Of a stretch of DNA of 64,000 nt, positions 25,216 through 34,566 are shown one piece after another. Position 1 is the first letter of the stretch. Each line of letters opens with the position of its first letter. The DNA comes from Microbacterium hydrocarbonoxydans (lineage in GTDB: Bacteria; Actinomycetota; Actinomycetes; Actinomycetales; Microbacteriaceae): the NCBI RefSeq assembly GCF_023715885.1, contig NZ_JAMBOY010000001.1, positions 843,987 to 907,986 on the forward strand, read 5' to 3'. The translations under genes were made by a program, and so were the position numbers. The notes beneath the pieces are model-generated. The model was not told the DNA's origin. It ran no database searches and worked only from the letters and a program-made list of their open reading frames with translations.

Positions 25216-26532
25216 ATGCGTTACTCTCCTGCAGTCCTCGCGCGCCACGAGGGCGCCTTCCATCACCTCAAGACCCCTGGCGTCGACGCCCCGGCCGCGC
25301 AGCGCGACCCCGCCGTGATCGAGACCGTCACGACGATGCTCGCCGACATCCGCGAGCGCGGCATGGACGCCGTGCTCGACTACGCGAGGAAGCTCGACAA
25401 CTACCAGGGCGCCGCCATCGAGCTCACGCCCGAGCAGATCGCGAGCAGTGGCGAGCGACTCGATCCCGCCCTGCGCGAGGCGATCGAGCTCGGGGCTGAG
25501 CGCACGCAGGCCTTCGCCCGCGAGCAGCGCTCGCACCTCTCCGACTTCGAGACCGAGCTGGTGCCCGGTCTCGTGACCGGGGCGAAGTACATCCCGGTCT
25601 CCCGTGTCGGCGCCTATCTGCCCGCCGGCCGCTTCCCCCTCACCGCGAGCGCGTTCATGACCGTGGGCGTAGCGAAGGCCGCCGGCGTGCCGACCGTGAT
25701 CGCCTGCACGCCCCCGCAGCCCGACGGCGGAGCCAACGACGCCGTGGTGTACGCCGCGCATCTCTCCGGCGTCGACCGCGTGTTCGTCATCGGCGGGGTG
25801 CAGGCGCTCGCCGCCATGGCGTACGGCCTGCTGGGCGAGCTGCCCGTCGACATGCTGGTCGGCGCGGGCAACGCCTTCGTCGCCGAGGCCAAGCGTCAGC
25901 TCTTCGGCACGGTCGCGATCGACCTCCTCGCGGGCCCGAGCGAGGTCGCTGTCATCTCCGACGAGACGGCCGATCCCGAACTCGTCGCCGCCGATCTGCT
26001 CGGCCAGGCCGAGCACGGACCGAATTCACCAGCTGCGCTCATCACGACGTCGGAGGAGCACGGCCGCGCGGTCATCGCCGAGATCGACCGCCAGCTCGAG
26101 ACGCTCGCGACGGCCGAGATCGCCGGGCCCGCGTGGCGCGACTACGGTGTCGTGACGGTCGCGAAGGACCGCGAGACCGCCGTCGCCCTCATGGACGACC
26201 TGGCTCCAGAGCACCTGGAGATCCTCACGGCCGACGACGACTGGTACCACGAGAACCTGCGCAACTACGGCTCGATCTTCCTCGGCCCGTGGAGCACGGT
26301 GGCGTACTCCGACAAGGGCATGGCGGGCACGAACCACGTGCTCCCCACGGCCGGCGGCGCCAAGCACAGCGCCGGGCTGTCGGTCTCGCGCTTCCTCAAG
26401 CCGCTCACCTACCAGCGCATCAGCCGTGAGGCGACCCCGGCGCTCGCGGATGCCGTGCAGGTGATCTCCGACTCCGAAGGCATGGCCGCGCACAGCGCGA
26501 CCGCGACGCTGCGCACCGCCCGCCTCGGCTGA
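25216..26532 (+). CDS. Second histidinol-dehydrogenase-family dehydrogenase
   Basis: A 438-residue HisD-family enzyme, paralogous to the gene at 19312-20643. It has GAYLPAGRFPLTASAFM, MLVGAGNAFVAEAKRQLFG, IDLLAGPSEVAVISDE, LLGQAEHGPNSPAALITTS, the PEHLEIL motif and GTNHVLPTAGGAKHSAGLS. It should oxidise an alcohol to the acid with NAD+ and Zn2+. The ending (DSEGMAAHSATATLRTARLG) is a little closer to biosynthetic HisD, but no his genes adjoin and a LysR regulator is divergent, which favours a catabolic role. True histidine biosynthesis cannot be excluded from sequence alone. Confidence 0.85.
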   Translation: MRYSPAVLARHEGAFHHLKTPGVDAPAAQRDPAVIETVTTMLADIRERGMDAVLDYARKLDNYQGAAIELTPEQIASSGERLDPALREAIELGAERTQAFAREQRSHLSDFETELVPGLVTGAKYIPVSRVGAYLPAGRFPLTASAFMTVGVAKAAGVPTVIACTPPQPDGGANDAVVYAAHLSGVDRVFVIGGVQALAAMAYGLLGELPVDMLVGAGNAFVAEAKRQLFGTVAIDLLAGPSEVAVISDETADPELVAADLLGQAEHGPNSPAALITTSEEHGRAVIAEIDRQLETLATAEIAGPAWRDYGVVTVAKDRETAVALMDDLAPEHLEILTADDDWYHENLRNYGSIFLGPWSTVAYSDKGMAGTNHVLPTAGGAKHSAGLSVSRFLKPLTYQRISREATPALADAVQVISDSEGMAAHSATATLRTARLG

Positions 26533-26539
26533 CGAACCG

Positions 26540-26588
26540 CACGCAGACGAAGAGCCCGCGTCGATGACGCGGGCTTTTCGTCTGCGTG
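26540..26588. terminator. Strong bidirectional terminator
   Basis: A 23-bp stem with one G-T pair and a 3-base loop (GAT). The inner part is AGCCCGCGTC/GACGCGGGCT and the outer part CACGCAGACGAA. A TTTT follows the inner stem on the + strand. It lies between the HisD-like gene and the convergent small acidic gene. Confidence 0.88.
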
Positions 26589-26594
26589 TGACGT

Positions 26595-26792
26595 TCAGCC
26601 GCCCGAGGGGTTCTCGACGGGCGTGCCGTCGTCGTCGGTCGTTTCGGCGTCGAGGGTCTGGTCGGTGTCGTCATCCGCGTCGGTCTCGCCCGTGTAGCGC
26701 TTGTCGCCCGTGTCGTCGGGTGCGCCACCCGAGGCCGTGTCGGCCTCTTCGTCGGAACCGGGGGTGCCCTGCGTGTTCGACGGATCGCTCAT
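26595..26792 (-). CDS. Small acidic disordered protein
   Basis: A 65-residue protein, MSDPSNTQGTPGSDEEADTA at the start, dominated by Asp, Glu, Thr, Gly and Pro, with no hydrophobic core. It is predicted to be disordered and cytosolic. An AGGAGG lies upstream of the ATG. It follows the BrkB-like gene on the same strand after a 64-base gap. No family recognised. Confidence 0.65.
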   Translation of the reverse strand: MSDPSNTQGTPGSDEEADTASGGAPDDTGDKRYTGETDADDDTDQTLDAETTDDDGTPVENPSGG

Positions 26793-26856
26793 GTCGTCCT
26801 CCTCTGCTCGATGTTCGGTGGTGTGTCACGACCCTAGGTCCGCCTGTGGACGGGGG

Positions 26857-28002
26857 TCAGGGGGTTGACCGGTCCCGTTCGCGGTGCCAGGGTCGTCCGT
26901 CGTCTCCGGGGCCGTCCTTCGCGTCGCGTCCGTCGGGTCGCCCGTCGCGGTCGTCGTCGTTCTCCAGCCGGATGCGCCGGCCCTCCTCGACGTCCTTCCG
27001 TTCCTTCTCGGCGCGCTTGTCGCTCTGCCGCGTATCACGGGCGGGGAGCTGGATGTCTTGTTCGGCCGCTATCCCGCCCTGCAGCTGCCTGCCCCGCTCG
27101 AGTTCGGCGTCGAACTCCGCGCCGAACAGCAGCGCCAGATTGGCGATCCACAGCCAGAGCAGGAAGACGATCACTCCGGCCATCGACCCGTAGGTGCGCT
27201 CGTAGTTCGCGAAGGTCGTGACGTACAGCACGAAACCCAAGGTGGCGATCGCGAGCACGATGATCGCGACGACGGCTCCCACGCTGATCCAACGGAACCG
27301 GGGCTGTTTCGCATTCGGGGTCGCGTAGTAGAGCACCGCGACCAGGAAGACGACGACGAACAGCAGAAGCGGCCACTTGGCGATGCTCCACCCGATCTGC
27401 ACCGCGTCACTCGCTCCGATGGCGGATCCCAGCGCCGACACGACATCTCCGGAGAGCACGAGCACGATGCCCACGATCGTGAGCGACACCACGGTGATGA
27501 CGGTCACGAGCAGCTGCATCGGCCGCAGCTTCCAGAACGGCCGCCCCTCCTCGATCTCGTAGATGCGGTTCATCGCCCTGCTGAACGCCCCGACGTACCC
27601 TGAGGCCGACCACAGCGCGAGCACGATGCCGGAGATCAAGGCGAGCCCGGCGCCCGGCGCCCGGGAGATCTGCTCGATCGGTCCGCGCAGAGCGTCGACG
27701 GTCTCCTTCGGGGCGATGTCGCCGAGGATTCCCAGCACGGCGTCGGACGCCGCTCCGTCCTGACCGAAGACGCCGAGCAGAGAGAACACCGCGATCATCC
27801 CGGGGAAGATCGACAGCACCGCGTAGTAGGTGAGGGCCGCCGCGCTGTCCATGCACTGATCAGCGGAGAACTCGCGGATGCTCTTGACGAGCACATACTT
27901 CCAGGAGCGCTTCTGGAGATCCCCGGGGCTGTCCGGCTTGTCCTCACGTTCGGGGTCGGGCGCAGTGCGTGTTCCGCCCCGGTCGGTCCTGTCCTTCGCC
28001 AT
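26857..28002 (-). CDS. YihY/BrkB-family membrane protein
   Basis: A 381-residue membrane protein. A charged 40-residue N-terminus precedes the YihY core of about six helices, with AAALTYYAVLSIFPGMIAVF, SGYVGAFSRAMNRIYEIEEG, TPNAKQPRFRWISVGAVVAI and YGSMAGVIVFLLWLWIANLA typical of the family. The C-terminal ~80 residues are a very charged Arg/Asp/Glu tail, likely cytoplasmic. The family was once thought to include ribonuclease BN, which is not supported; its role is unknown, possibly envelope-related. Confidence 0.9.
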   Translation of the reverse strand: MAKDRTDRGGTRTAPDPEREDKPDSPGDLQKRSWKYVLVKSIREFSADQCMDSAAALTYYAVLSIFPGMIAVFSLLGVFGQDGAASDAVLGILGDIAPKETVDALRGPIEQISRAPGAGLALISGIVLALWSASGYVGAFSRAMNRIYEIEEGRPFWKLRPMQLLVTVITVVSLTIVGIVLVLSGDVVSALGSAIGASDAVQIGWSIAKWPLLLFVVVFLVAVLYYATPNAKQPRFRWISVGAVVAIIVLAIATLGFVLYVTTFANYERTYGSMAGVIVFLLWLWIANLALLFGAEFDAELERGRQLQGGIAAEQDIQLPARDTRQSDKRAEKERKDVEEGRRIRLENDDDRDGRPDGRDAKDGPGDDGRPWHRERDRSTP

Positions 28003-28259
28003 GATGCCTCCTCGACGTCCGCCCGCCGGACGGGCGTCCGTCGGGTCTTACGTCGTACGACCAGGAGGGGGCGCATCACACGGGGGTTGCGCGATCGCGC
28101 GAGATGTGGGCGCGTGCATGATCGGCTCGGCGGATGTCGTGAACGCGGCGGCGCAAGTACGATGTGGCGCGGACCCTTCGACGCTCCGGCGTCTTCTCCG
28201 CGACACACCCTCGACCGCGACGACGCGCACACGCGATGGCGCGAACGAAAGGCACCCCT

Positions 28260-30716
28260 GTGACCGTCTCCCGACGACCCCTGCACGACGGATGGACCGT
28301 ATCCGCGGAGCGCGGCCCCGTGCCCCGCGAGATCGCCGAGGCCGGACCGATCCCCGCACAGGTTCCCGGCAGCATCCACACCGACCTGCTCGCCGCTGGC
28401 CTCATCCCCGACCCGTACCTCGACGAGAACGAGAAGACGCTGTCGTGGATCGGGCTGACCGACTGGACCTACCGCACCGTGTTCGACTGGAGCGAGTCGG
28501 ATGCCGAGCGGCACGACCTCGTGCTCGCCGGTGTGGACACCGTCGCGTCGATCCGCCTGAACGGCGCCGAGATCGCGAGTGTCCAGAACATGCACCGTCC
28601 GCACCGCATCGACGTCACCTCGGCGCTTCGACCGGGCGGGAACGACCTGGAGGTGGCGTTCCGATCGCCGATCCGCGCCGCGGACGCCGCGAGCCTCGCG
28701 CTCGGGGCCCGGCCGCACGCCAATCACCACCCGTACAACTCGATCCGCAAGATGGCGTGCAGCTTCGGATGGGACTGGGGCATCGACACCGCGACCTCGG
28801 GCATCTGGCGTCCCGTCGCGGTCGAGAGCTGGTCGGGCGCGAGGCTCGTCGATGCGCTGATCGCCGGCGACCTCGTTGACGGCGTGCCGCGGGTGCGGGC
28901 CACGGCGTCCGTCGACGGAGTCGTCGAGGGTCTGCGCGCCCGACTCGTCGTCTCCGACGCCGCGTTCGAGGCCGAGTTCGAGGCCGAGGTGCGCGACGGT
29001 GCGGTGCTGATCGAGGGCGACGTGCCGTCGGCCGAGCTCTGGTGGCCGCGCGGCCACGGCGAACAGCCGCTGTACGAGGCGATGCTGGTTCTGCTGCGCG
29101 AGGGCGAGGCGATCGACGAGCATTCTCGGCGCATCGGCTTCCGCTCGGCCGAGGCACGGCTCGAGGAAGACGCGGATGGCGTCGGATTCGCCGTCGTCGT
29201 CAACGGCAGGGTAATCGAGATCCGCGGCGCGAACTGGATCCCCGACGACGCTTTCCCGCACCGGGTCGACCGGACGCGGTATACCGAGCGCCTGGCACAG
29301 GCGGAGTTCGCCGGACTCAACCTCATCCGGGTGTGGGGCGGCGGCATCTACGAGTCCGACGACTTCTACGCCGAGTGCGACGAGCGTGGATTGCTCACCT
29401 GGCAGGACTTCCTGTTCGCATGCGCGGCGTATTCGGAGGACGAGCCCCTGTGGTCGGAGGTCGAGCTCGAAGCCCGCGCCGCCGTCATCCGCCTCGCCTC
29501 GCATCCGTCGCTCGTGGTCCTCAACGGCAACAACGAGAACATCTGGGGTCGACAGGAGTGGCGCTGGGAGGGTCGGCTCGACGGCCGCACCTGGGGTGCC
29601 GGGTACTACTACGAGCTGTTGCCGGGAATCGTCGGCGAACTCGCCCCGCACGTGCCCTACACGCCGGGCAGTCCCTTCAGCCCGGACCGTGACGACCGGC
29701 AGAATGCCGCGGAGCGCGGCACCATGCACGTCTGGGACACCTGGAACCAGAAGGACTGGACGCACTACCGCGACCATCGTCCCCGGTTCGTCGCGGAGTT
29801 CGGGTGGCAGGGACCGCCGACGTGGAGCACGCTGACCAGGGCGATCGGCGACGACCCGCTCACCCCCGAGTCGCCGGGGATGATCGTCCACCAGAAGGCC
29901 ATCACCGGCAACGACAAGCTCACCGACGGCCTGGTGCCGCACCTGCCGTTGCCGAACGACATGGATGACTGGCACTGGGCGATGTCGCTCAATCAGGCGG
30001 TGGCGGTGCGTACGGCGATCGAGTGGTGGCGGTCACTCGCCCCGTACAACACCGGCACGATCACGTGGCAGCTCAACGACTGCTGGCCGGTCACCTCCTG
30101 GGCCGCGGTCGACGGTGACGGCCATCGTAAGCCGCTGCTCTTCGCGATGCGTGCGGCGAACGCTGCGCGCCTGACGACGATCCAGCCTGGCGCCGAGGGA
30201 CTGACCCTCACCGCCACGAACGACACCGACGAGGAGTGGCGGGCGGAGTTCGCGATCGCCCGACGCGCGTTCGACGGCGCGTTGCTCGCCGAGCAGACCT
30301 GGTCGGTCGTCGTCCCGGCTCGCGGTATCGAGCGGGTCTACCTCGACGCCGACGTCGCCACAGCGCAGGATGCCGCGGCCGAGGTGATCCGCGCCAGCGC
30401 CGGCGCGGCGACCGCGGAGTGGTTCTTCGCCGAGCCGCGCGACTCGTCGCTGCCCGCGGCGTCGACCGAGGTCTCCGCGGAGCGCACGGACGACGGCTGG
30501 ACGGTCGACGTCACGGCGCGCACGCTCGTGCGCGACCTCACGCTGCTCGTCGACCGGATCGACCCCGCGGCCGAGACCGACGAGGCGCTCGTCACGCTGC
30601 TCCCCGGGGAGACGGCCCGATTCACGGTGCGCGGAGCAACCGATGCCGAGGTCGCGGCGTTCTCCGACCGGCTGGTCCTGCGGTCGACGAATGACCTGAT
30701 CGAGCGAGAGGGCTGA
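28260..30716 (+). CDS. Glycoside hydrolase family 2 beta-mannosidase-like protein
   Basis: An 818-residue cytosolic GH2 enzyme. The N-terminal sugar-binding domain (LHDGWTVSAERGPVP, HTDLLAAGLIPDPYLDENEK) and immunoglobulin-like domain precede the TIM barrel (about 290-640). Catalytic motifs are VVLNGNNENIWG (acid/base Glu) and RFVAEFGWQGPPTW (nucleophile Glu). The NENIWG and HTDLL features match beta-mannosidase more than beta-galactosidase. It would release mannose from beta-mannosides. The GTG at 28260 is chosen because AAAGG precedes it; an ATG at 28236 is possible but has no ribosome site. Confidence 0.9.
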   Translation: MTVSRRPLHDGWTVSAERGPVPREIAEAGPIPAQVPGSIHTDLLAAGLIPDPYLDENEKTLSWIGLTDWTYRTVFDWSESDAERHDLVLAGVDTVASIRLNGAEIASVQNMHRPHRIDVTSALRPGGNDLEVAFRSPIRAADAASLALGARPHANHHPYNSIRKMACSFGWDWGIDTATSGIWRPVAVESWSGARLVDALIAGDLVDGVPRVRATASVDGVVEGLRARLVVSDAAFEAEFEAEVRDGAVLIEGDVPSAELWWPRGHGEQPLYEAMLVLLREGEAIDEHSRRIGFRSAEARLEEDADGVGFAVVVNGRVIEIRGANWIPDDAFPHRVDRTRYTERLAQAEFAGLNLIRVWGGGIYESDDFYAECDERGLLTWQDFLFACAAYSEDEPLWSEVELEARAAVIRLASHPSLVVLNGNNENIWGRQEWRWEGRLDGRTWGAGYYYELLPGIVGELAPHVPYTPGSPFSPDRDDRQNAAERGTMHVWDTWNQKDWTHYRDHRPRFVAEFGWQGPPTWSTLTRAIGDDPLTPESPGMIVHQKAITGNDKLTDGLVPHLPLPNDMDDWHWAMSLNQAVAVRTAIEWWRSLAPYNTGTITWQLNDCWPVTSWAAVDGDGHRKPLLFAMRAANAARLTTIQPGAEGLTLTATNDTDEEWRAEFAIARRAFDGALLAEQTWSVVVPARGIERVYLDADVATAQDAAAEVIRASAGAATAEWFFAEPRDSSLPAASTEVSAERTDDGWTVDVTARTLVRDLTLLVDRIDPAAETDEALVTLLPGETARFTVRGATDAEVAAFSDRLVLRSTNDLIEREG

Positions 30717-30723
30717 GTTCCGC

Positions 30724-32373
30724 TCAGACCAGGGCGTCCTCGACGAGCAGAACACCGCTATCGATCGCGGTGAACGACAGCACTTTGTAGCCCTCGGACT
30801 CGAAGTAGATCGTCGCCCGATCCGCCTCGACACCCGTGACAGTGCCGACACCCCAGTCCCGGTGGCGGACGCCCTGGTCCACCGCGACGGGCGCACCGGC
30901 GATCGCAGCCTCGTCGAGGATCGCATCCGAGGCGTCACGCTGCTCGCAGCGGTCGCAGTTGTCGCACCAGGCCGGGCCGTCGACCCCGAAGTACTCGAGC
31001 AGCACCCGGCGTCGGCACTGCATGGTCTCGGCGTACGCCCGCATCATCGCGAGGCGGGAGTCGGCGATGCGCTCCCGCGACTCCAGCGTCTCCCGCACGG
31101 CCTTGGCCGCCCGGGCGGCGGTGACGGGGCGGACGAGGCGCACCCCGTCTGTGGTGTCGACGAGGCCCGCGTCGACCAGGTCGTTCACCAGACGGGTGAC
31201 CGTGCGCGTGGGCTTGTCGACAGCATCCGCCAGCGCACGCAGGTGTGCACCGGGCTTCGCGACGATCGCGGCGCGCAACGCGCGGATGGCGGCGGTCTGC
31301 ACCGTGCGCCTCGTGAAGAAGCGCCGCAGCCCGAGGTCCTCCGGCCGGTAGTGCAGGGCGGTGGTGGCGGGCTCTCCGTCGCGACCGGCGCGTCCGACCT
31401 CCTGGTAATACGCGTCCAGCGACTCGGTGACGGTCGCGTGCAGCACGAAGCGCACGTCGGCGCGATCGATGCCCATCCCGAACGCCGAGGTGGCGACGAC
31501 GACGTCGAGGGTGCCGTCGCGCCAGCGGTCCTGCACGTCACGACGTTCGGCGGCCTTGAGTCCCGCGTGATACGCGGCGACGCGGCGGTCGTCGGAGGCG
31601 ATCTCCTCGGCGTAGCTCTCGGCCTCCTTGCGGGTTGCGACGTACACGATGCCGGGCGCTGTCCATGTGCGCGCCTCTTGCACGACGGCGGCCCTCTTCT
31701 CGGCGTCGCTCTCGTGCCGGTGCACGACGAGTCGGATCTCCGGACGATCGACCCCGTGCACCTGCACGTCGACGTCGGTCATCGACAGCTTCTCGATGAT
31801 CTCGGCCCGGACCGGCTCGGAGGCCGTCGCGGTCATCGCGAGCACCGGCGGGTCGCCGAGGTCGCGTCGCACATCGCCGAGCCGTGCGTAATCGGGGCGG
31901 AAGTCGTGCCCCCACGACGACACGCAGTGCGCCTCGTCGACGACCAACAGCGAGACGCCCGCCCCGGCGAGGCGCGCCACCGTCTCCTCCTTCGCCAGCT
32001 GCTCGGGGGCGAGCAGCACGTACACCGGTCCGCCCTGATCGATCAGTTCCCAGGCGCGGGCGGTGTCGGCGGTAGAAGTGGATCCGTTGAGCGCGACGGC
32101 GGGCGGGGCGGCCGGCGCCTCGCGGATCGAGGCGAGCTGGTCGGCCTGCAGCGCCACGAGCGGCGAGACGACGAGCACCACGCCACCGCGCCGAGCGCCC
32201 GCGACCTGATACACGGCGGACTTGCCGCCGCCGGTCGCGAGCACGAGCAGCGTGTCGCGCCCGGCGGCCGCAGAGGTGATGGCTTCGCGCTGTCCTGGCA
32301 GCAGCTCCTCCCATCCGAATCCGTCGCGGGCGATGTCGTCGACGGAAGCGGGAGACGTGCGGGAGGAGCTCAT
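30724..32373 (-). CDS. recQ: RecQ-family ATP-dependent DNA helicase
   Basis: A 549-residue superfamily 2 helicase. It has Walker A ATGGGKS (46-52), VVDEAHCVSSWGHDFRPDY with the RecQ aromatic loop, TATASEPV, ATSAFGMGIDRADVRFV and YYQEVGRAGRDGEP. The zinc-binding cysteines follow in CRRRVLLEYFG and CDNCDRCEQ. The C-terminus has no HRDC domain but ends in a small Tudor/DUF3553-like module (RHRDWGVGTVTGVEADRATI). A start 48 bases upstream (32421), directly abutting the radical SAM stop, is possible. It unwinds recombination intermediates. Convergent with the mannosidase; 7 bases separate the stops. Confidence 0.92.
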   Translation of the reverse strand: MSSSRTSPASVDDIARDGFGWEELLPGQREAITSAAAGRDTLLVLATGGGKSAVYQVAGARRGGVVLVVSPLVALQADQLASIREAPAAPPAVALNGSTSTADTARAWELIDQGGPVYVLLAPEQLAKEETVARLAGAGVSLLVVDEAHCVSSWGHDFRPDYARLGDVRRDLGDPPVLAMTATASEPVRAEIIEKLSMTDVDVQVHGVDRPEIRLVVHRHESDAEKRAAVVQEARTWTAPGIVYVATRKEAESYAEEIASDDRRVAAYHAGLKAAERRDVQDRWRDGTLDVVVATSAFGMGIDRADVRFVLHATVTESLDAYYQEVGRAGRDGEPATTALHYRPEDLGLRRFFTRRTVQTAAIRALRAAIVAKPGAHLRALADAVDKPTRTVTRLVNDLVDAGLVDTTDGVRLVRPVTAARAAKAVRETLESRERIADSRLAMMRAYAETMQCRRRVLLEYFGVDGPAWCDNCDRCEQRDASDAILDEAAIAGAPVAVDQGVRHRDWGVGTVTGVEADRATIYFESEGYKVLSFTAIDSGVLLVEDALV

Positions 32374-32421
32374 GTCAGCGACCGTATCCCCGTGTTCGGG
32401 AACGCGCCCGAGGGTTGACAT

Positions 32422-33489
32422 CTAGAACGCGTAGCGGATGCGGCACGACGGCAGGTGCCGGGCGACGAGCCGGGTGAACGCGTCGACGTGCGCGCGCTTG
32501 AGGTCGGCGCGGTACCGCACGTTGACGGCGCCGTTCTGGGACACCTTGGTCTCCTGCGTCGCCGGAGTCCACAGCAGGTCCTCGGCCTTCGGATGCCAGC
32601 CGAGGTTGACCTCGTGCAGTCGTTCGTTGTGGGTGAGGAAGATGACCTCGGCGGCCAGCTGCCGTTTCGCCGCCGGGGACAGCACGTCGTCGAGATGGAC
32701 GAGCAGCTCTGTCCACTCCTCGATCCAGGTGGGCGTGACGATGATCGGCGAGAAGTTCAGGTGCACCTCGTACCCGGCTTCGACGAAGTCGTTGATCGCC
32801 GCGATGCGCTCGGCGACCGGCGAGGTGCGGATGTCGGTGACCTTCGCGACGGAAGCCGGCATGAGCGAGAAGCGGATGCGGGTGCGCCCGAGCGGGTCCC
32901 AGTCGAGCAGATCGCGATTGACGTACTTCGTCGCGAACGAGGCCTTCGCCGTGGGGAGCATGCGGAACAGGTCGCAGACGTCGCGCACGTTCTCGCTGAT
33001 CATCGCGTCGACCGAGCAGTCGCTGTTCTCGCCGATGTCGTAGACCCAGGCATCGGGGTCGCACTGATTGGGCTCGGTCTTGGGACCCTGCTTGCTGACG
33101 TGCCTGGCGAGGTGCTCGGTGATGCGGTCGATGTTGGTGAACACCGTGACCGGGTTGCTGTATCCCTTGCGCCGCGGCACGTAGCAGTAGGCGCAGGCCA
33201 TGGCGCAGCCGTTGGCGAGCGAGGGGGCGATGAAGTCGGCCGAGCGGCCGTTGAGGCGTGTGGCGACGCTCTTCTTCTCCCCGAGCACGAGCGCCTCGGT
33301 CTTGATGCGCACCCAGCGGGCGACGTTGCGCTCGTCGCCGTGCACCTCGGGGATCTGCCAGTGGGAATCGACGGGCACGATCGTCGCGTCGGGCCAGCGG
33401 GCGATGATCGCCTGCCCGCGGGGCGAGCGCGCGGCGTCCGGCTCCGCGTAGATCCGCCTGATGTCGAGCAGGGGAGAGGGCGCGCGCAT
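32422..33489 (-). CDS. Spore photoproduct lyase-like radical SAM protein
   Basis: A 355-residue radical SAM protein of the spore-photoproduct-lyase (SPL) branch. The cluster-binding C-x-x-x-C-x-x-C is CAMACAYC (Cys95, 99, 102). Other family marks are LANGC, YVPRRKGYSNPVTVFTNID and SPIIVTPTWIEEW. SPL repairs UV-made thymine dimers in spores; this organism's close relatives do not sporulate, so the substrate may differ. The stop codon directly abuts a potential recQ start, so the two form one unit and may act together in DNA repair. Confidence 0.87.
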   Translation of the reverse strand: MRAPSPLLDIRRIYAEPDAARSPRGQAIIARWPDATIVPVDSHWQIPEVHGDERNVARWVRIKTEALVLGEKKSVATRLNGRSADFIAPSLANGCAMACAYCYVPRRKGYSNPVTVFTNIDRITEHLARHVSKQGPKTEPNQCDPDAWVYDIGENSDCSVDAMISENVRDVCDLFRMLPTAKASFATKYVNRDLLDWDPLGRTRIRFSLMPASVAKVTDIRTSPVAERIAAINDFVEAGYEVHLNFSPIIVTPTWIEEWTELLVHLDDVLSPAAKRQLAAEVIFLTHNERLHEVNLGWHPKAEDLLWTPATQETKVSQNGAVNVRYRADLKRAHVDAFTRLVARHLPSCRIRYAF

Positions 33490-33580
33490 GCCTCCTGTCT
33501 ACTCCCGGCCACCGACATCGCCTCGCGCGGATGTCCGGTGGCGCGGCATCCACGGCTCGGGCTGGCAGGGTGGAAGGGTG

Positions 33581-34564
33581 ATGAGCGGATCCGACAGGCC
33601 AGAGGTGATCGTCGAGCACGTGACCTCGCGGTCAGCGACGACTCGTGTCACCCGGGTGCCGACGACCGCGGCGGCGGGTCGAGAGCCCTTCGTGCTGGTC
33701 GCGGGCATCGGCGTCGCGGCCAGTTACTTCGAGTTCCTCGCACCGACGCTCGCGCAGCGCGGTGACGTGTTCGCCCTCGACCTCGCGGGGTTCGCCGGCG
33801 TCGCGAAGCCCCGAGGCCGCACCCCGTCGATCGACTTCTTCGCCGACCAGGTCGAGGCCGTGCTCGACCACTACGAGCTCGCGGAGCCTGTGCTCATCGG
33901 GCACTCGATGGGGTCGCAGATCGTCACCCGGGTGCTCGCGCGCAGGCCGCATCTCCGGCACGCCGTGCTCGTGAGCCCGGTGGTCGACGAGCATGAGGCC
34001 ACGGTGTTCCGTCAGGCCGTGCTGTTCCTGCAGTCCTCGCTGCGGGAATCGCTGCATCTGGCCATGATCGCCGTCTCCGCGTACATCCTCTGCGGACCGG
34101 TGTACTTCCTCCGTGTGCTCCCGCACATGCTGCGCTACCGCATCACGGATGCCGTCGGCGCACTCCCGACACGGATGCTGCTCATCCGCGGCGAACACGA
34201 TGCGAGCTCTTCCCGACGGTTCCACTCGCGCCTGATCGCGGCCTGCCCGACGGCATCCCGCTGGGAGATCGAGGGTGCCGCGCACTCCATCATCAACGCG
34301 CACGCCGTCGGGGTCGCGAAGCTCACGATGCGGCACCTCGACGACGAGCTGCCGCGGCGGGGACGGATGTCGGACGAGGAGGCGCTGACACCGCCGCCGG
34401 TCCGCACGGATCTGGCGATGATCGTCGGCGCGGTCGCGGCGCGGGTTCGGGAGTGGGTGAGCGCGCTGCGCGGCGATGAAGTGGGTGTCGCGGATGCGAA
34501 GGAGGACCACGCGCAGATCCTCTGGCGCGCGTACCGGGCGGGCGCTCGGCACGCGCGGGACTGA
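33581..34564 (+). CDS. Alpha/beta-hydrolase
   Basis: A 327-residue alpha/beta hydrolase with the elbow GHSMGSQ, an acid in LLIRGEHDASSSRRFHS and the catalytic histidine in EGAAHSIINAH. A middle hydrophobic stretch (LHLAMIAVSAYILCGPVYFL) may form a lid or membrane-facing helix. It has an additional C-terminal helical stretch of about 60 residues. AAGGG precedes the ATG. Substrate unknown. It is divergent from the radical SAM gene, and its TGA and the TCA of the next gene sit inside one TGACGTCA palindrome. Confidence 0.85.
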   Translation: MSGSDRPEVIVEHVTSRSATTRVTRVPTTAAAGREPFVLVAGIGVAASYFEFLAPTLAQRGDVFALDLAGFAGVAKPRGRTPSIDFFADQVEAVLDHYELAEPVLIGHSMGSQIVTRVLARRPHLRHAVLVSPVVDEHEATVFRQAVLFLQSSLRESLHLAMIAVSAYILCGPVYFLRVLPHMLRYRITDAVGALPTRMLLIRGEHDASSSRRFHSRLIAACPTASRWEIEGAAHSIINAHAVGVAKLTMRHLDDELPRRGRMSDEEALTPPPVRTDLAMIVGAVAARVREWVSALRGDEVGVADAKEDHAQILWRAYRAGARHARD

Positions 34565-34566
34565 CG

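Noticed and set aside
19312..26532. Histidine biosynthesis (hisD) assignment for the two HisD-family genes
   Set aside because: No other his gene is near; both lie with catabolic genes and LacI or LysR regulators, and there are two copies. I keep the family name without the symbol, and note that the second copy cannot be excluded.
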